Source: Mycobacterium yunnanensis (GTDB taxonomy: Bacteria; Actinomycetota; Actinomycetes; Mycobacteriales; Mycobacteriaceae). From it: a DNA stretch of 41,324 bases. How positions within the stretch are numbered: the first letter of the stretch is position 1; each line of letters opens with the position of its first letter. The stretch covers positions 1 through 41,324 of the forward strand of contig NZ_JACKVK010000010.1 of NCBI RefSeq assembly GCF_025823185.1, written 5' to 3'. Under the pieces are notes generated by a model, which saw nothing but the letters and a program-made list of their open reading frames with translations, was not told where the DNA came from and did not search any database. The position numbers and the translations under genes were made by a program. Below, piece after piece: positions 18,172 to 26,700 of the stretch.

Positions 18172-18214
18172 CTTTAGTTCATTGTGTTCAGCTTCGAGAA
18201 GATCCGGAGATTCG

Positions 18215-19774
18215 ATGCGCCTGTGGTGGCCACGCTCGTTGGCCGGCCAGGCGATCGCCCTCCAGGTCGGCGTGATCGCCGTCGTCGTCCTCGTCGGAAG
18301 CGTCTTGGCCGTGTTCGACGCCCGGCGCGACGGGGACGACGCCGCCAGGCAACAGGTGGTCAGCATCGCGACCGCACTGGCGGACTCCCCGTCGACGGCG
18401 CAGGCCATCGAGTCGGGCCGGGCCACCGAAATCCTGCAACCGGTGACCGAGGCGGTGCGCACCAACACCCAGATCGCCTTCATCACCATCATGTCGACGG
18501 GTGGCACGCGGTTCACCCACACCGACCCCAGCCAGATCGGCGGCCACTACCTCGGCACCATCGAGCCTGCGCTGCGCGGGGAGACGTTCACCGAGATCTA
18601 CACCGGCACCCTCGGGCCGTCGATCCGGGCGGTCGCACCCGTGCGCGACTCCGCGGGCCGGGTGGTCGGGCTGGTCTCCGCGGGCATCACTCAGCAGACG
18701 CTCGCGCAGCGCTGGCGCGAGCAGTGGCCCAAGATCGCCGCGGTCGGCGTCGGAGCATTGGTGCTTTCGATGTTCGGCGTCTGGGCGATCCGGCGGCGTC
18801 TGCTGCGTCAGACGCACGGCTTGCGCCCCGACGAGCTGCGGGTGATGTACGAGCACCACGACGCGATCCTGCATTCGGTGTCCGAGGGTCTCGTCGTGCT
18901 CGACCGCGACCGCGTCGTCGTGGTCAACGACGAGGCACGCCGCCTGCTCGGGCTTCCGCCCGGGCGTGTCACGCAAGCGGATCTGCCGGAGTTCTTGCGC
19001 GCGTACGCTCCCGGCGCGCGCGACGAGGTGCACGTCACCGAGGATCGGGTGCTGGTGGTCAACCGGTCCCGCGTGGCCGACTCCTCGCACTCGGAGGTGG
19101 TGACCGTGCGTGACCGCACCGAATTGCAGGGCGCGCTCGGCGAGCTGAGTTCGCTTCAGGTGCTTACCGATTCGTTGCGGGCTCAGGCCCACGAGGCGGC
19201 CAACAAGCTGCACACGGTCATCACGATGGTCGAGATGGGCAAGCCCGATGACGCCGTCCGCTTCGCCACCGAGGAGCTGGCCCTGTCACAACGCCTGGTG
19301 GACCGGCTCTCTCACGACGTCGGCGAGCCGGCGCTGGTCGCGTTGCTGCTCGGTAAGACCGCACAGGCCGACGAGCGGGGTATCGCGTTGACCGTCACCG
19401 AGGACACCCACCTGCCGTCGGACACCGACGACGTGCCGCTCTCGGCGCAGGAGATGATCACCGTGCTGGGCAACCTGGTCGACAACGCGATGGACGCTTG
19501 CGACCGGGACGACCCGTGGGTGGAGGTGACCGTGGCGCTGGAGCAGGCGGAGCTGTTGATGCGCGTGGCCGACAGCGGTGCCGGCATGGAGGGCGAAACC
19601 TTCGACCGCGCCATGCAGCGCGGCTACTCGACCAAGGCCGACACCGAACCAGGACAGCACGGTCTGGGGCTGGCGCTCGTCGCGCAGGTGGTGCGACGAC
19701 ACGGCGGCACCCTGACCGCCGACGTGACCTACGGCTCGGTGGTCACCGTTCGCGTTCCGGGGCGTGGCCAATGA
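18215..19774 (+). CDS. Sensor histidine kinase of the CitA/DcuS (dicarboxylate/citrate) family
   Basis: A 519-residue membrane sensor. Helices at about 13-35 and 173-192 enclose a periplasmic PAS-like domain. That domain keeps the family's ligand residues Arg99 and His102 (RFTHTD) and Arg138 in GTLGPSIRA, so a C4-dicarboxylate or citrate ligand is expected. A cytoplasmic PAS follows (about 212-300), then the short dimerization helix with phospho-acceptor His326 (QAHEAANKLH), and the ATPase domain with NLVDNAMDA, DSGAGM and HGLGL. ATG 18215 with GGAG upstream is preferred. Its stop overlaps the response-regulator start (ATGA). Confidence 0.92.
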   Translation: MRLWWPRSLAGQAIALQVGVIAVVVLVGSVLAVFDARRDGDDAARQQVVSIATALADSPSTAQAIESGRATEILQPVTEAVRTNTQIAFITIMSTGGTRFTHTDPSQIGGHYLGTIEPALRGETFTEIYTGTLGPSIRAVAPVRDSAGRVVGLVSAGITQQTLAQRWREQWPKIAAVGVGALVLSMFGVWAIRRRLLRQTHGLRPDELRVMYEHHDAILHSVSEGLVVLDRDRVVVVNDEARRLLGLPPGRVTQADLPEFLRAYAPGARDEVHVTEDRVLVVNRSRVADSSHSEVVTVRDRTELQGALGELSSLQVLTDSLRAQAHEAANKLHTVITMVEMGKPDDAVRFATEELALSQRLVDRLSHDVGEPALVALLLGKTAQADERGIALTVTEDTHLPSDTDDVPLSAQEMITVLGNLVDNAMDACDRDDPWVEVTVALEQAELLMRVADSGAGMEGETFDRAMQRGYSTKADTEPGQHGLGLALVAQVVRRHGGTLTADVTYGSVVTVRVPGRGQ

Positions 19775-20460
19775 TCTCGGTGCTGATCGTCGAGGACGAT
19801 CCGCTGATCGCGGCGGCCCATCACACGTATCTCGAACGCCTGGAGGGCTTTTCGACGGTGGCGGTGGTGCACACCGCGCGGGAGGCCATGCAGACCGCGG
19901 CCACGGCGGCGGCGACCGACTCGCCGGTGGACCTGGTGCTGCTCGATCTGGGATTGCCCGACGCCAGCGGCATCAGCCTCGCGTCGGCACTGGCCGGTTT
20001 GCGTCCCGCCCCCGACATCATCGCGATCACCTCCGAACGCGACCTCGAGATGGTGCGGGCCGCGGTGGCCCACGGTGCGCTCGCGTATCTGCTCAAGCCG
20101 TTTACCTTCGCGGCCTTTCGCGACCGCCTCGAGCGCTACCGCCGCTACCGGTCGGCGCTGCCTGCGGGGGTCGACGCCGCCAGCCAAGAAGAGGTGGACC
20201 GCGCATTGTCCGAACTGCGCGTGGCCACCGACAAGTCCGTGGCACCGAAGGGCGCCGCTCCGCAGACCAACGACGACATCGCCAGGGTGGTGCGCGACGA
20301 CGCCGCGGGCGTAACCGCGGACGAGGTCGCCAAACGCGTTGGGGTGTCGCGGGTTACCGCGTGGCGCTACCTGGAGCGCTTGGCCGACGAGGGGACGGTG
20401 AACCGCACCACCGACTACGGCGGCGCCGGGCGACCCAAGACGCGCTATCAGTGGCGCTAG
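19771..20460 (+). CDS. Response regulator of the CitB/DcuR family
   Basis: A 229-residue regulator. The receiver domain has Asp9-Asp10, phospho-acceptor Asp59 (LLDLGLPD), Thr87 and Lys109 (LLKPF). The C-terminus is a winged helix-turn-helix (ADEVAKRVGVSRVTAWRYLERL, split here by family knowledge into recognition helices about 185-207) ending in GRPKTRYQW. It is coupled to the upstream kinase by a four-base overlap. The likely target is the kinase/dctA intergenic region. It converges with the beta-propeller gene with only seven bases between the stops. Confidence 0.93.
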   Translation: MISVLIVEDDPLIAAAHHTYLERLEGFSTVAVVHTAREAMQTAATAAATDSPVDLVLLDLGLPDASGISLASALAGLRPAPDIIAITSERDLEMVRAAVAHGALAYLLKPFTFAAFRDRLERYRRYRSALPAGVDAASQEEVDRALSELRVATDKSVAPKGAAPQTNDDIARVVRDDAAGVTADEVAKRVGVSRVTAWRYLERLADEGTVNRTTDYGGAGRPKTRYQWR

Positions 20461-20467
20461 CGAACCG

Positions 20468-21478
20468 TCAGACCGCGGGCTCGAGTTCGCGCGGTGCGGG
20501 CAGAGCGTCGACGAAGGGCGCGTACAGCATCGGTGCCGTCGCCGCGACGGTGTAGGTGGTGACCCCTCCGTCGTAGTCGGCCACGAAGAGACGCTCGTCG
20601 CTCAGGGCGATCGCCGACGGGCGGGCGCCGACCGATACCTCGCCGACGACCGTGCGGTGCTCCACGTCGACGACCGCGACGTGGTCGTAGTCGACGACGT
20701 AGGCGCGCGCGCCGTCCTGGCTGAGCACCATCTGCGTGGGTGTGGCGGCGACGGAGACGTCGGCGGTGATGTGGTTGGCGACCAAGTCGACGACGTAGAG
20801 AACACCGCCGTGGGCGATGTCGGAGGTCAGGACGTAGGCGGTGCTGTCCATGCCGAGGGCAAGGCCGCGGATGGGCGCTCCGATTTCGAGGGCCCGCCGG
20901 ACGCGGGCGGTCTCGACGTCGACGGTGAGCAGTCGGCTGCTGCGCGAATCCGAGACGCCGACGTACAGTCGGCGCCCCGTGGCATCGAGGCACAGGGCGT
21001 CGATGGTGGCGTCGGCGTCCTTCGTGACGAAGATCGTGCCGACGCGTTCGGCGTGCACGTCGATGACGGCGACGTCGACGCCCTCTTCACCTGCGCGCCC
21101 CGCGTAGACCCGCTTGCCGTCCACGCTGGTCGCGATGGCCGTGACGTTGAACGACAGCGCGTACTCCTTGAGCACGTCGCCGCTGGTGGTGTCGATCACG
21201 ACGACGGCGTCGTAGCTGGCCGACGACACGGCCGCGAAGGCACGATCGCCGACGACCGCGACGGCGGTGGGCTGACCCGCAACGATCCCCCCGCGCAGCG
21301 CGAGGGTGTCGGCTCCGAGGACGGCGACCGAATCGTCACCGAAATTGGTCGTGACGACGGTGTCGCCGTCGACGGCGAGATCCGAGATCGGGCCGCGTCC
21401 CGTGGTTACGGACTTCAGCAGGGCGACGTCTTGGTTTCCCACCGTGACGTTGGTCGAGCGCGTTCGTGTGTTGGCCAT
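20468..21478 (-). CDS. YVTN/YncE-type beta-propeller repeat protein (Rv1057-like)
   Basis: A 336-residue protein of repeated beta-propeller blades, each with an ending like VAVVDVEHRTVVGEV or VVVIDTTSGDVLKEY; about seven blades fit. No signal peptide is seen, so it is probably cytoplasmic. Its place next to fadD14 matches Mtb Rv1057, a stress-induced propeller under MprAB and SigE control; that regulation is knowledge of the relative. A perfect 19-bp palindrome lies 55 bases upstream of this start. ATG 21478. Function unknown. Confidence 0.85.
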   Translation of the reverse strand: MANTRTRSTNVTVGNQDVALLKSVTTGRGPISDLAVDGDTVVTTNFGDDSVAVLGADTLALRGGIVAGQPTAVAVVGDRAFAAVSSASYDAVVVIDTTSGDVLKEYALSFNVTAIATSVDGKRVYAGRAGEEGVDVAVIDVHAERVGTIFVTKDADATIDALCLDATGRRLYVGVSDSRSSRLLTVDVETARVRRALEIGAPIRGLALGMDSTAYVLTSDIAHGGVLYVVDLVANHITADVSVAATPTQMVLSQDGARAYVVDYDHVAVVDVEHRTVVGEVSVGARPSAIALSDERLFVADYDGGVTTYTVAATAPMLYAPFVDALPAPRELEPAV

Positions 21479-21532
21479 GTATTCGGCACCTCCGCCGGCA
21501 TCACGAGGGCCGGCAATAGATTCGAGCTGGTG

Positions 21533-21551
21533 ACGTTCCCGCTGGGAACGT
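21533..21551. promoter_or_regulatory. Perfect 19-bp palindrome upstream of the beta-propeller gene
   Basis: ACGTTCCC and GGGAACGT are perfect 8-base arms around GCT. Each arm contains GGGAAC, the -35 type used by SigE/SigH-class sigma factors, but no GTT -10 at the right distance was found on the minus strand. An operator is as likely as a promoter. Confidence 0.5.
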
Positions 21552-21597
21552 GGTCGAAATTGATTGTAGCGACGAAATGATGTGCCTCCGGGGGCCG

Positions 21598-21619
21598 AAA
21601 AAAGCGGCTCTACGCCACC
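21598..21619 (-). terminator. Small intrinsic terminator upstream of the beta-propeller gene
   Basis: On the minus strand a five-base stem (GTGGC/GCCGC with one wobble pair) around GTAGA is followed by an unbroken run of seven T. It would stop transcripts coming from the amidase side before the propeller promoter. Confidence 0.55.
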
Positions 21620-21908
21620 CCTAGGATCCTCTCAGGACACACTTAAGAAACATTCTGTTATCGCATCGTTATGTTTCGAGCGCAACCCCAAAAGGGCCCC
21701 CCATGTGCGGTTTCGATTCGGTGGCAACGTCGCCGAGCGCCCCCCGAGAAGTTGCTCAGGTCACGGTTTCTTAGCTTTGCGGCCGAAAGTGAGCGGCAGA
21801 TCACAGGCGACACGACAGCAAAGTCCGCTTCGACGGCGTAACGCGACGGACGCACGTGGTTCACGAGGCGGACGAGGGCAGCGAGACGTCGGTGGTACGC
21901 GTACCCGT
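21620..21908. other. Intergenic region with no supported gene
   Basis: This 290-base part of the 450-base gap between the propeller and amidase genes has lower GC near 21640-21780 and two open frames that lack start signals and protein-like composition. I see no known riboswitch or RNA gene. It may carry promoters. Confidence 0.5.
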
Positions 21909-21928
21909 CGCCGGCGGACGCGCCGGCG
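21909..21928 (-). terminator. Perfect hairpin directly after the amidase stop codon
   Basis: CGCCGGCG at 21909-21916 and again at 21921-21928 form an eight-base all-GC stem with loop GACG, touching the stop codon of the amidase gene. There is no T-run, which is common for mycobacterial terminators. Confidence 0.55.
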
Positions 21929-22906
21929 TCAGCTGGCGAGGGTGAGGAACTGCATCGGCGCGGAGTCGACGAACTCGGTGGTGACGTTGCCGACGAAGTC
22001 ACCACCGGAGACCAGGTCGAGCCGGCGCGCAGACGCCCCCTCGGCGAGGTCGGCGGAGCCGAGGTCGACCCAAATCACGTTGGGTCTGGTGGTCGAGGCG
22101 AACACGTAGCGAAGGTTGGTCAGGTCGGTGACGGTCTGCCATATCGTCTGCGACACCTCGGGTTTGCCGTCCTCGGGGATGCGGAACGGCTGGGCGGCGT
22201 TGCGGATGACGCTGAACATGCCGGCGACGGCGTCGACCGGACTCGCTGCCGGCGGAAGCCTTTCGCCGTAATACGTTGCGCGCGCGAATCTGTCGGCGGC
22301 CAGCGTCGTCCCCGGCAGCACGTCGGCACCACCCAGCCCGGCGAAGCGCTTCACTAGCTCCAGTTGCTCACCGTAGGGCGGAGAATTGGTCATCACGGCG
22401 TACCCCCGGTCATGCCACACGCGGGCCTTGCCGTCGAGGTACTCGACGATCGCCGAGTCGCCCGTGGCGTCGTCGAGGGCCAGGTGCACGGCCGGAACGC
22501 GTCCCGTTCCCGGATCCGCCAAGGGCACCACCTGCACGTCGGTCGCCTCGATCCACGCCACGGCCTCGGCCACGGTCGCGCAGGTGTCCAGGAAGTACTG
22601 CAGCCAGACCGCCATGCTCAGCGCTGGTCTGGCGGCGTCATAGGTGCCGTAGTCGGATTCGGTCAGCCACAGTATGTGACCCGCCAGACCGGCTTCGTTA
22701 AGACCGTCGACCGACATCAGGTCATATCCGCTGGCGATCAGACTGCCGTACTTCGCCGTCCACGCCAGCGAGCCGCCCACGCCGTCGGTGCGGTCGACAC
22801 CTCGAGGCAGGACCCACAGATTGGTACCGGTGTCGCAGTGGTAGTCCATGTTTCGGCCAACCACGATCGGTTCGCCAGGAACGGACCTCATCACTCGCGT
22901 GCACAT
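21929..22906 (-). CDS. Linear amide C-N hydrolase, choloylglycine hydrolase / penicillin V acylase family
   Basis: A 325-residue Ntn hydrolase. After Met removal Cys2 is the nucleophile (MCTR). Arg18 and Asp21 (GRNMDYH) fall at the family's standard positions, Asn174 is in MTNSPPY, and an arginine follows in ADRFARATY. Position 82, Asn in bile-salt hydrolases and Tyr in penicillin V acylases, is Thr here, so neither substrate class is favoured. Relatives cleave bile salts, penicillin V or N-acyl homoserine lactones. No signal peptide is seen. It lies 32 bases after the diguanylate cyclase gene on the same strand. Confidence 0.9.
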   Translation of the reverse strand: MCTRVMRSVPGEPIVVGRNMDYHCDTGTNLWVLPRGVDRTDGVGGSLAWTAKYGSLIASGYDLMSVDGLNEAGLAGHILWLTESDYGTYDAARPALSMAVWLQYFLDTCATVAEAVAWIEATDVQVVPLADPGTGRVPAVHLALDDATGDSAIVEYLDGKARVWHDRGYAVMTNSPPYGEQLELVKRFAGLGGADVLPGTTLAADRFARATYYGERLPPAASPVDAVAGMFSVIRNAAQPFRIPEDGKPEVSQTIWQTVTDLTNLRYVFASTTRPNVIWVDLGSADLAEGASARRLDLVSGGDFVGNVTTEFVDSAPMQFLTLAS

Positions 22907-22938
22907 GTTCGCCCCTTTCGATCGTCGAGTCGGACGCG

Positions 22939-24192
22939 TCAGCCGTCTGCCACGGCTCGCCGACGGCGCGCCTTATCGCGGTACATGTCGGCGTCGGCCT
23001 CTCGGATCAGCTCGCCGATGTCGGCTGTGACGCTGCACGTCCACCCCACCGACGCGGTCAGCGTCACGTCGGTGCCTTCGACCCGGTGACCGCCGCTCAT
23101 CACCGCGCCGACTCGCTCGGCCAACCGGGCGACGGCATCCTCGGTGACCGCGTCCACGGCCAGCACCACGAATTCGTCACCGCCGAGCCGGTAGACCGAG
23201 TTTGGCGGCTCGATCTCCTCGGCAAGGCGACTGGCGACGGCCTGCAGCACCGCGTCTCCAGCGGCGTGGCCGTAGACGTCGTTGACGTCCTTGAAACCGT
23301 CGAGGTCGGCGAACACGATGCCGACGTAGGCCGAGGGTTCGGCGGCGCGGTGCTCGGCGAGCCGAGTGACCAACGAATGCCGGTTGTGGAGCCCGGTGAG
23401 GGGATCGGTGACCGCGAGCCGGGCGAACTCCGCCTCGGCGGTCTTGCGCTCGGTGACGTCCTGGAATTGCGTCAGCACGACGTCGGCGCTGCCGCGCGAG
23501 CCAGGCACGAACACCGAGTGCCGCTGCACCCAGATGGTGGTGTCGTCACGGCGGCAATACCGCGATTCGGCGAACACCTGCAACACCGAGCCCTCGACGA
23601 GCTGGCGCCACTCGCGCTGCGCGGCGTCGCGATCGTCGGGATGCACGCCGTCGAGATAGTGCAATCCCTCCGCGTCCTCGCGGCGTTGGCCAAGCATCAG
23701 ACACAACGACGGGTTGACGTAGAGCGCTCGTCCCGCCGTCGAGAACATGGCCTCGCCAAACGGGGCGTTCTCCCTGCTGATGTGAAGCAATCTCTGCGCA
23801 TCGTCACGGGCGCGTTCGGCCTCCACCCGGCCGGTGACGTCGGCCACCTGCACGTACAGACCGCCAACCTTGCCGCCGACGACTTCGGGCATGTAGCACG
23901 CCTGCACGTGCCGGGTGACGCCGTGATGGTCGACCAGGGTCTTCTCGAAGATCTGGTCCCGGCCCCCCATGGCGGCCTCGACGTAGGGCCGGCTGGCCTC
24001 ACCGAGCTCCCCGACCAGCAACTCGAAGATGTGTCGGCCCCGAATCTCCTCGGGGGTCTTGCCGAAGAAGTCGCAATGCGCTTGGTTGGCGACGACGTTG
24101 CGAAGGTCGGCGTCCCAGTAGGCAACCATCGCCGGCAGACGGTCGACGAGAGCCCGGAGCCTGTCTCGGTCGGCCAGCTCGTCGTCCGACAT
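22939..24192 (-). CDS. PAS-PAS-GGDEF diguanylate cyclase
   Basis: A 417-residue soluble signalling protein: PAS 1 about 8-130, PAS 2 about 135-255, GGDEF domain about 262-410. The active-site motif RLGGDEF is intact and FADLDGFKDVND supplies metal-binding aspartates, so synthesis of cyclic di-GMP is expected. The inhibitory I-site (RxxD five residues before the motif) is replaced by EPPN, so product inhibition is probably absent. No EAL domain. ATG 24192 with AAGGG upstream is preferred to a longer frame. The PAS ligands are unknown. Confidence 0.92.
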   Translation of the reverse strand: MSDDELADRDRLRALVDRLPAMVAYWDADLRNVVANQAHCDFFGKTPEEIRGRHIFELLVGELGEASRPYVEAAMGGRDQIFEKTLVDHHGVTRHVQACYMPEVVGGKVGGLYVQVADVTGRVEAERARDDAQRLLHISRENAPFGEAMFSTAGRALYVNPSLCLMLGQRREDAEGLHYLDGVHPDDRDAAQREWRQLVEGSVLQVFAESRYCRRDDTTIWVQRHSVFVPGSRGSADVVLTQFQDVTERKTAEAEFARLAVTDPLTGLHNRHSLVTRLAEHRAAEPSAYVGIVFADLDGFKDVNDVYGHAAGDAVLQAVASRLAEEIEPPNSVYRLGGDEFVVLAVDAVTEDAVARLAERVGAVMSGGHRVEGTDVTLTASVGWTCSVTADIGELIREADADMYRDKARRRRAVADG

Positions 24193-24339
24193 GCGCAGAC
24201 CCTTTCGGTGACGCCGAGCCAGCGGGGCTCGGCTCTGCGAGGTAGTCGCGAGCATAGACACCACGCTCGAGATCGCCGGTAACGACTCGACGTTTGGGGA
24301 CCGCGGCGTACACGGAAGTCGGCGGGTCGAGCGAGGCGG

Positions 24340-25119
24340 CTAGTTGGCCTTCAGCAGTCGTTGCGACACCTCGAGCATCACCCGACGAGGGGTGAACCGG
24401 TAGCCGGTGGCCAGCAGCGTGTTGGCCAGGCCGGACACCACGGTGGGGGTGGACTTGTCGAGAGCCGCCATCGCCACGTCGACGACCTGCTTGGAGGTCT
24501 GGCGGCCGCTGGTGAGGAACTCCTCGCCGGTCCGCTCGAAGAATTCGGTGTCGGTCGCACCCGGGCACAGGGCGAGCACGCGGACGCCGCTGCCCTTGGT
24601 CTCCTTCCAGATCGCCTCGGTGAAGGACAGCACGAACGCCTTGGTGGCGCCGTACACGGCCATGCCAGGGGTCGGCTGAAACGATGCGGTGGAGGCGACG
24701 TTGAGGACCACCCCGTGACGCGCTGCGGTCATCGCCGGCAGGAAGTGCCCGGTCAGCTCGACGAGGGTCACGCAGTTGAGCTGGATCTGAGCGGCGTTGG
24801 CGGCGACGTCCTGCGTGACGAAGTCTCCATGCAGACCGACCCCGGCGTTGTTGACCAGGACGTCGACCCGGTGCCCGAGTTCATTTACCTTGGCGGCGAG
24901 TTCGGCGGCCGAACCGGGCAGGGACAGATCGGCGGCGACGACGTCGACCCGTATGCCTGGCGTCGTCTCGAGCAACCGCTCGCGCAGCGCGGACAGCTTC
25001 TCGGCGCGACGCGCCACGAGGACCAGATTGACTCCGCGCCTGGCGAATTGGACAGCGAACTCCTCGCCGATGCCTCCGCTGGAGCCGGTGATCAACGCGG
25101 TGTCGTTCTTCAGGTCCAC
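24340..25119 (-). CDS. Short-chain dehydrogenase/reductase
   Basis: A 259-residue classical SDR. The cofactor motif TGSSGGIG is at 11-18, NNAG at 90-93, and the catalytic Ser143, Tyr156 and Lys160 (YGATK) are all present. An Arg-rich RRAEKL after strand 2 suggests NADPH. The start is GTG 25119 with GGAGG seven bases before it; the longer frame extends antisense into the DUF427 gene. Substrate unknown. It is divergent from the DUF427 gene and lies 147 bases upstream of the diguanylate cyclase on the same strand. Confidence 0.9.
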   Translation of the reverse strand: MDLKNDTALITGSSGGIGEEFAVQFARRGVNLVLVARRAEKLSALRERLLETTPGIRVDVVAADLSLPGSAAELAAKVNELGHRVDVLVNNAGVGLHGDFVTQDVAANAAQIQLNCVTLVELTGHFLPAMTAARHGVVLNVASTASFQPTPGMAVYGATKAFVLSFTEAIWKETKGSGVRVLALCPGATDTEFFERTGEEFLTSGRQTSKQVVDVAMAALDKSTPTVVSGLANTLLATGYRFTPRRVMLEVSQRLLKAN

Positions 25120-25183
25120 AGGTGGCCTCCACGGGCAACGGGTCAGATGGAGCGTCCGGTCTGGCCGATCATATGGTGGAGGC

Positions 25184-25957
25184 ATGACATCGGCACCAAC
25201 TTCGAACCATCCGCAGATGGCGGCCGTGCGCGGTCGAGTCGAGCCGGCACCGCGGCGGGTGCGTGGTCTGGTCGGGAACCAGGTGCTGTTCGACACGACG
25301 GCGGCCCGATACGTCTGGGAGGTGCCCTACTACCCCCAGTACTACGTGCCGGTGGCCGACGTAGACCTCAGCATGCTGACCGACGAGAATCATTCTCAGC
25401 GAGTGCAATTCGGACCGTCGAAGCTGTACTCGATCACGGACGTGCCACGGGAGAAGCCGACGGTGCGCATCTTCGACGCCGACGGCGACGGCCCAGTCGC
25501 GGGCTTGGTCAGGGTCGAATGGGACTGCGTGCAGTGGTTCGAGGAGGAGGAACGGATCGTCGGTCACCCTCGCAACCCCTACGTCCGGGTCGACGCGGTG
25601 CGCTCGCACCGGCACGTCCGGGTGGAGCTGGACGGCGTCGTGCTCGCCGACACCCACAGTCCCGTCCTCGTCTTCGAAACGGGTTTGCCGACGAGGTATT
25701 ACGTGGACCGCACCGACGTTCGCTTCGACGCGTTGGTGCCCAGTGACACCGAGACGCTGTGCCCGTACAAGGGCACCACCTCTCAGTACTGGTCGGTGCG
25801 AACGGGTGAGGACGTACACCCGGACTTGGCGTGGACCTACGACTATCCGCTGCCCGCCGTGTCAGCCATCGCGGGGCTGGTCGCGTTCTACGACGAGAAG
25901 GTCGACGTCGTCCTCGACGGCGTTCGCCAGGATCGCCCGGTCACCCACTTCGGCTGA
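25184..25957 (+). CDS. Two-domain DUF427 protein
   Basis: A 257-residue protein with two DUF427 modules. The first is near 25-110 and contains ARYVWEVPYYPQYYVP. The second is near 145-240 and contains VLVFETGLPTRYYVD, CPYKGTTSQYWSV and LAWTYDYPLP. DUF427 folds as a small beta-barrel; no activity is established. ATG 25184 has GGAGG only one base upstream, which is unusually close; an ATG at 25217 lacks a site. Its end overlaps a small convergent secreted-protein gene by 17 bases. Confidence 0.88.
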   Translation: MTSAPTSNHPQMAAVRGRVEPAPRRVRGLVGNQVLFDTTAARYVWEVPYYPQYYVPVADVDLSMLTDENHSQRVQFGPSKLYSITDVPREKPTVRIFDADGDGPVAGLVRVEWDCVQWFEEEERIVGHPRNPYVRVDAVRSHRHVRVELDGVVLADTHSPVLVFETGLPTRYYVDRTDVRFDALVPSDTETLCPYKGTTSQYWSVRTGEDVHPDLAWTYDYPLPAVSAIAGLVAFYDEKVDVVLDGVRQDRPVTHFG

Positions 25958-26153
25958 CCGGCCACGCCGGCGACACCCCGTCGGGGCCACCCACCTGCGA
26001 GACGCTGAAGCTGGGGACGGCGGTGAGAAAGCGGTCGGCGTCGGCGCGCGCGGGCGCCGGAGTGGCGCTGGCCGCGACGACGATGCCGATGGACAGGGCC
26101 ATGGCGCTGGACGCCTTCGCCGATACGTCGATCAGTCCTGCGATGACCGCCAT
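25941..26153 (-). CDS. Small putative secreted protein, possibly a shortened DUF732-like protein
   Basis: A 70-residue product from ATG 26153, which has GAGGAG six bases upstream. A hydrophobic segment (about 18-38) ends in ARA before DADRFL, a plausible signal-peptidase site. The start of the mature part resembles the first helix of DUF732 proteins, but the rest is Ser/Gly/Pro-rich and lacks the cysteines of that family. It may be a truncated relative or a separate small peptide. It overlaps the end of the DUF427 gene by 17 bases. Confidence 0.5.
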   Translation of the reverse strand: MAVIAGLIDVSAKASSAMALSIGIVVAASATPAPARADADRFLTAVPSFSVSQVGGPDGVSPAWPVSRSG

Positions 26154-26448
26154 GAGTGCTCCTCGGTTGATCACGGTCGCAAATCACTGCCGCAACAGCT
26201 GGAACACTGCTCTACTTCTGTAACATTTGGACCACGACGCGGCCACGGTTCACACCTGGCGCGTTTCGCACACCGTCCCCGTGCCATCTCGATGCGACAC
26301 TGCCCCGCTCGAAACAGCCGCTGCCTGCCACGCAAACCGTTTCTCGGCCAACGACATTGACCCGTGGGCAGTGTGACCTACGCCTCACTCGGCATCCTTT
26401 CGGACACCCGCCCGGGCGCACATTAGAAAACGATGAGAGGATCCGGCG

Positions 26449-26700
26449 GTGGACGACGACGCGCAGACCGCCCAGGCGCTGGCGCTGTTGCGAGAGTTGC
26501 ACGGTCACGTCGCCGGCCTCTCGCACAAGCTCGAGGCGGCCGAGGCCCGCAGCAGGCGCGCCCGGGCGCGCGGCAACATCCGCAAGGATCCCGCCACCCT
26601 TGCGCTACGCCGCGATCTCCACGAGGCGCACCGCCTGATCGACGGGCTGCACGCGCGGTACCCGAAGCTCACCCGCGAGCGGTCCACGATCTCCACCTGA
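26449..26700 (+). CDS. Small charged helical protein, hypothetical
   Basis: An 83-residue protein that is almost entirely helical and rich in Leu, Ala, Arg, His and Glu, with coiled-coil-like spacing (LRELHGHVAGLSHKLEAAEA). There is no signal peptide or membrane segment. The start is GTG 26449 with GAGAGG nine bases upstream. No family is recognised; regular codon use and the ribosome binding site support a real gene. Confidence 0.6.
   Translation: MDDDAQTAQALALLRELHGHVAGLSHKLEAAEARSRRARARGNIRKDPATLALRRDLHEAHRLIDGLHARYPKLTRERSTIST

Noticed and set aside
21658..22005. Minus-strand open frame of 115 codons starting inside the amidase gene
   Set aside because: Overlaps the end of the amidase in another frame, lacks a start signal and has no recognisable protein features.
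21582..22109. Plus-strand open frame of 175 codons in the amidase/propeller gap
   Set aside because: No ribosome binding site, Arg/Ser-rich, runs antisense into the amidase gene; treated as non-coding.
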